From Oscillospiraceae bacterium (GTDB lineage: Bacteria > Bacillota > Clostridia > Oscillospirales > Ruminococcaceae), in the NCBI GenBank assembly GCA_029240015.1, contig JARBTU010000099.1:1-6542 (forward strand): a stretch of DNA of 6,542 bases, written 5' to 3'. A model generated the notes under the pieces. That model was not told where the DNA came from. It did no database searches and worked only from the letters and a program-made list of their open reading frames with translations. Below, one piece after another: positions 5,871 through 6,542 of the stretch. A program made the translations under genes and the position numbers. The stretch's first letter is position 1, and every line of letters starts with the position of its first letter.

Positions 5871-6542
5871 ATGAAAAGTATACCTAATTCAGAGGTCGCC
5901 GATCAACTAGCAAATGCTGTACTGATGTTCGTGAAAGACAAGATCGAGTTCATCATGAAAGAGGAAATCTCCAGTTTCCTCCATATCGAGCAACCCGACA
6001 TCCCGAACACCCGGAACGGATATTACCCTCGAACGCTAGATACGCGATTTGGGAAAATCGAGAACCTGCGGGTGCCACGGGATCGCCAAGGCGCGTTCCA
6101 GACTCAAGTGTTTGAACCGTACCAGCGACGTGATGGATGGCTGGAAGAGGCGGTAATCCGGATGTACAAAGGCGGCATGAGTACGCGAGAAGTGGCCGGC
6201 TTCATCGAGCAAGTCATCGGGACGCACTACTCGCCAACCACGATCAGCAATATCACCCAAACGGTCCTGGAAGACGTCCAAACGTGGCAGGCGCGTCCCT
6301 TGAAGAAGCGCTACTCCGTCGTGTATTTGGACGGCCTGTACTTCAGCCTGCGGCGCGATTCCGTCGCCAAGGAGGTCATTTACGTGGCGATGGGCATCGA
6401 CGAGGACGGATATCGGCAAATTCTCGGTTTCTACGTCGGCGGAATCGAGAGCGCCCACGGGTGGAAAGAGCTGCTGCAGGGCCTGCGTCGCCGTGGGGCG
6501 ACCGAAGTCTTGTTGGGCGTGTTCGACGGCCTTACCGGCCTG
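5871..6542 (+). CDS. IS256-family (Mutator-type) transposase, N-terminal 224 residues
   Basis: This DDE transposase catalyses cut-and-paste or copy-out movement of the element. The visible part starts MKSIPNSEVADQLANAV and reads without stops to the window end. Features of the family are NGYYPRTLDTRFGKIENLRVPRDR near residues 50-75, the helical DNA-binding region YKGGMSTREVAGFIEQ, the first catalytic Asp D154 in VYLDGLYF, and the second D219 in GVFDGLTGL. The third acidic residue and its C/D(2)H motif lie beyond the window; full-length relatives have about 390-420 residues, so about half is shown. ATG 5871 is preceded by AGAGAGGA ending at 5860, ten bases upstream. GC content and codon choice (many GGC, CTG, GCG) differ from the Bce genes, indicating later arrival from another genomic background. 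The shorter opposite-strand frame at 6036-6458 is a shadow. Confidence 0.93.
   Translation, partial: MKSIPNSEVADQLANAVLMFVKDKIEFIMKEEISSFLHIEQPDIPNTRNGYYPRTLDTRFGKIENLRVPRDRQGAFQTQVFEPYQRRDGWLEEAVIRMYKGGMSTREVAGFIEQVIGTHYSPTTISNITQTVLEDVQTWQARPLKKRYSVVYLDGLYFSLRRDSVAKEVIYVAMGIDEDGYRQILGFYVGGIESAHGWKELLQGLRRRGATEVLLGVFDGLTGL
5877..5906 (-). promoter_or_regulatory. Candidate outward promoter in the IS, pointing at the response regulator
   Basis: On the minus strand TTGATC (5906-5901) and TATACT (5882-5877) are separated by 18 bases, matching sigma-70-type consensus at four and five of six positions. A transcript would begin near 5870 and read through the IS left end into the regulator and kinase genes. 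The match may be chance, since it lies within transposase codons. Position and direction make it a reasonable source of expression for the displaced operon. Confidence 0.35.

Larger units (their letters stand above)
5767..6542 (+). mobile_element. IS256-family insertion sequence, left part (continues past the window)
   Basis: The left end is placed at about 5767-5770, where similarity to a response regulator stops abruptly. The terminal stretch begins around AATAGTTTGTGTAGAAAGAA, similar in style to IS256-family terminal repeats, but the other end is outside the window so the repeat cannot be checked. A leader of about 100 bases with two hairpins precedes the transposase. Composition differs from the neighbouring genes: in 6301-6360, 34 of 60 bases are G or C, clearly richer than the Bce genes. 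Elements of this family usually duplicate 8-9 bp of target, which would lie around 5758-5766 and beyond the far end. The exact boundary is uncertain by a few bases. Confidence 0.8.

Noticed and set aside
5690..5872. 60-codon minus-strand frame starting opposite the transposase ATG
   Set aside because: It crosses the IS junction out of register with the regulator; no family features, so it is not an alternative regulator start.
6036..6458. 140-codon minus-strand frame opposite the transposase
   Set aside because: High-GC antisense shadow; the plus-strand frame has the catalytic motifs of the IS256 family.
1..6542. CRISPR arrays, tRNA or rRNA genes
   Set aside because: No regularly spaced repeats and no cloverleaf or conserved rRNA sequence seen on reading both strands.

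Overview
The window looks like a chromosomal or accessory segment of a low-to-moderate GC Gram-positive bacterium (Bacillota; Clostridia or Bacillales cannot be separated from the sequence). The grounds are strong AGGAGG-type ribosome binding sites, AT-leaning codons, and a complete BceRS-BceAB-type antimicrobial-peptide sensing and resistance module, a gene set typical of Firmicutes. I cannot name the species.

Layout. Five genes lie on the minus strand, so they read from right to left. A response regulator (5817-5095) is followed after 3 nt by an intramembrane-sensing histidine kinase (5091-4102). A 123-nt intergenic region then carries a near-perfect BceR-type operator and a 12-bp stem terminator. 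Next come a small exported, lipoprotein-like protein (3978-3463), a BceA-type ATPase (3386-2619) and a BceB-type FtsX-domain permease (2626-611) that overlaps the ATPase gene by 8 nt. Downstream of the permease (610-452) is a frame encoding one transmembrane segment and a basic tail but lacking a usable start. It looks like a relic of a small membrane protein. Positions 1-451 hold only broken or unconvincing frames on the minus strand.

The right end (about 5767-6542) is the left part of an IS256-family insertion sequence on the plus strand, of visibly higher GC, with its transposase running off the window. It is inserted at the start of the response regulator gene. The native start codon, ribosome binding site and promoter of the regulator are no longer adjacent. 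The frame stays open for 17 codons into the IS, up to a TTG preceded by a GAGGA. An outward-facing promoter-like pair (TTGATC-18-TATACT) lies further inside the IS. The sequence therefore allows two outcomes: the signalling half is silenced, or it is driven by the IS as a slightly N-extended regulator.

How the genes would work together, from knowledge of the family: the permease, with its large extracellular domain, and the ATPase form a transporter that both removes or shields cell-wall-active peptides and acts as the sensor for a kinase with no sensory domain of its own. The phosphorylated regulator then activates the transporter operon through an inverted-repeat operator. Here the extra exported protein leads the transporter operon and would be co-induced. 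The points most worth attention are the IS that decapitates or rewires the regulator, the operator/terminator/promoter arrangement between the two operons, and the hairpin that covers the transposase ribosome binding site.
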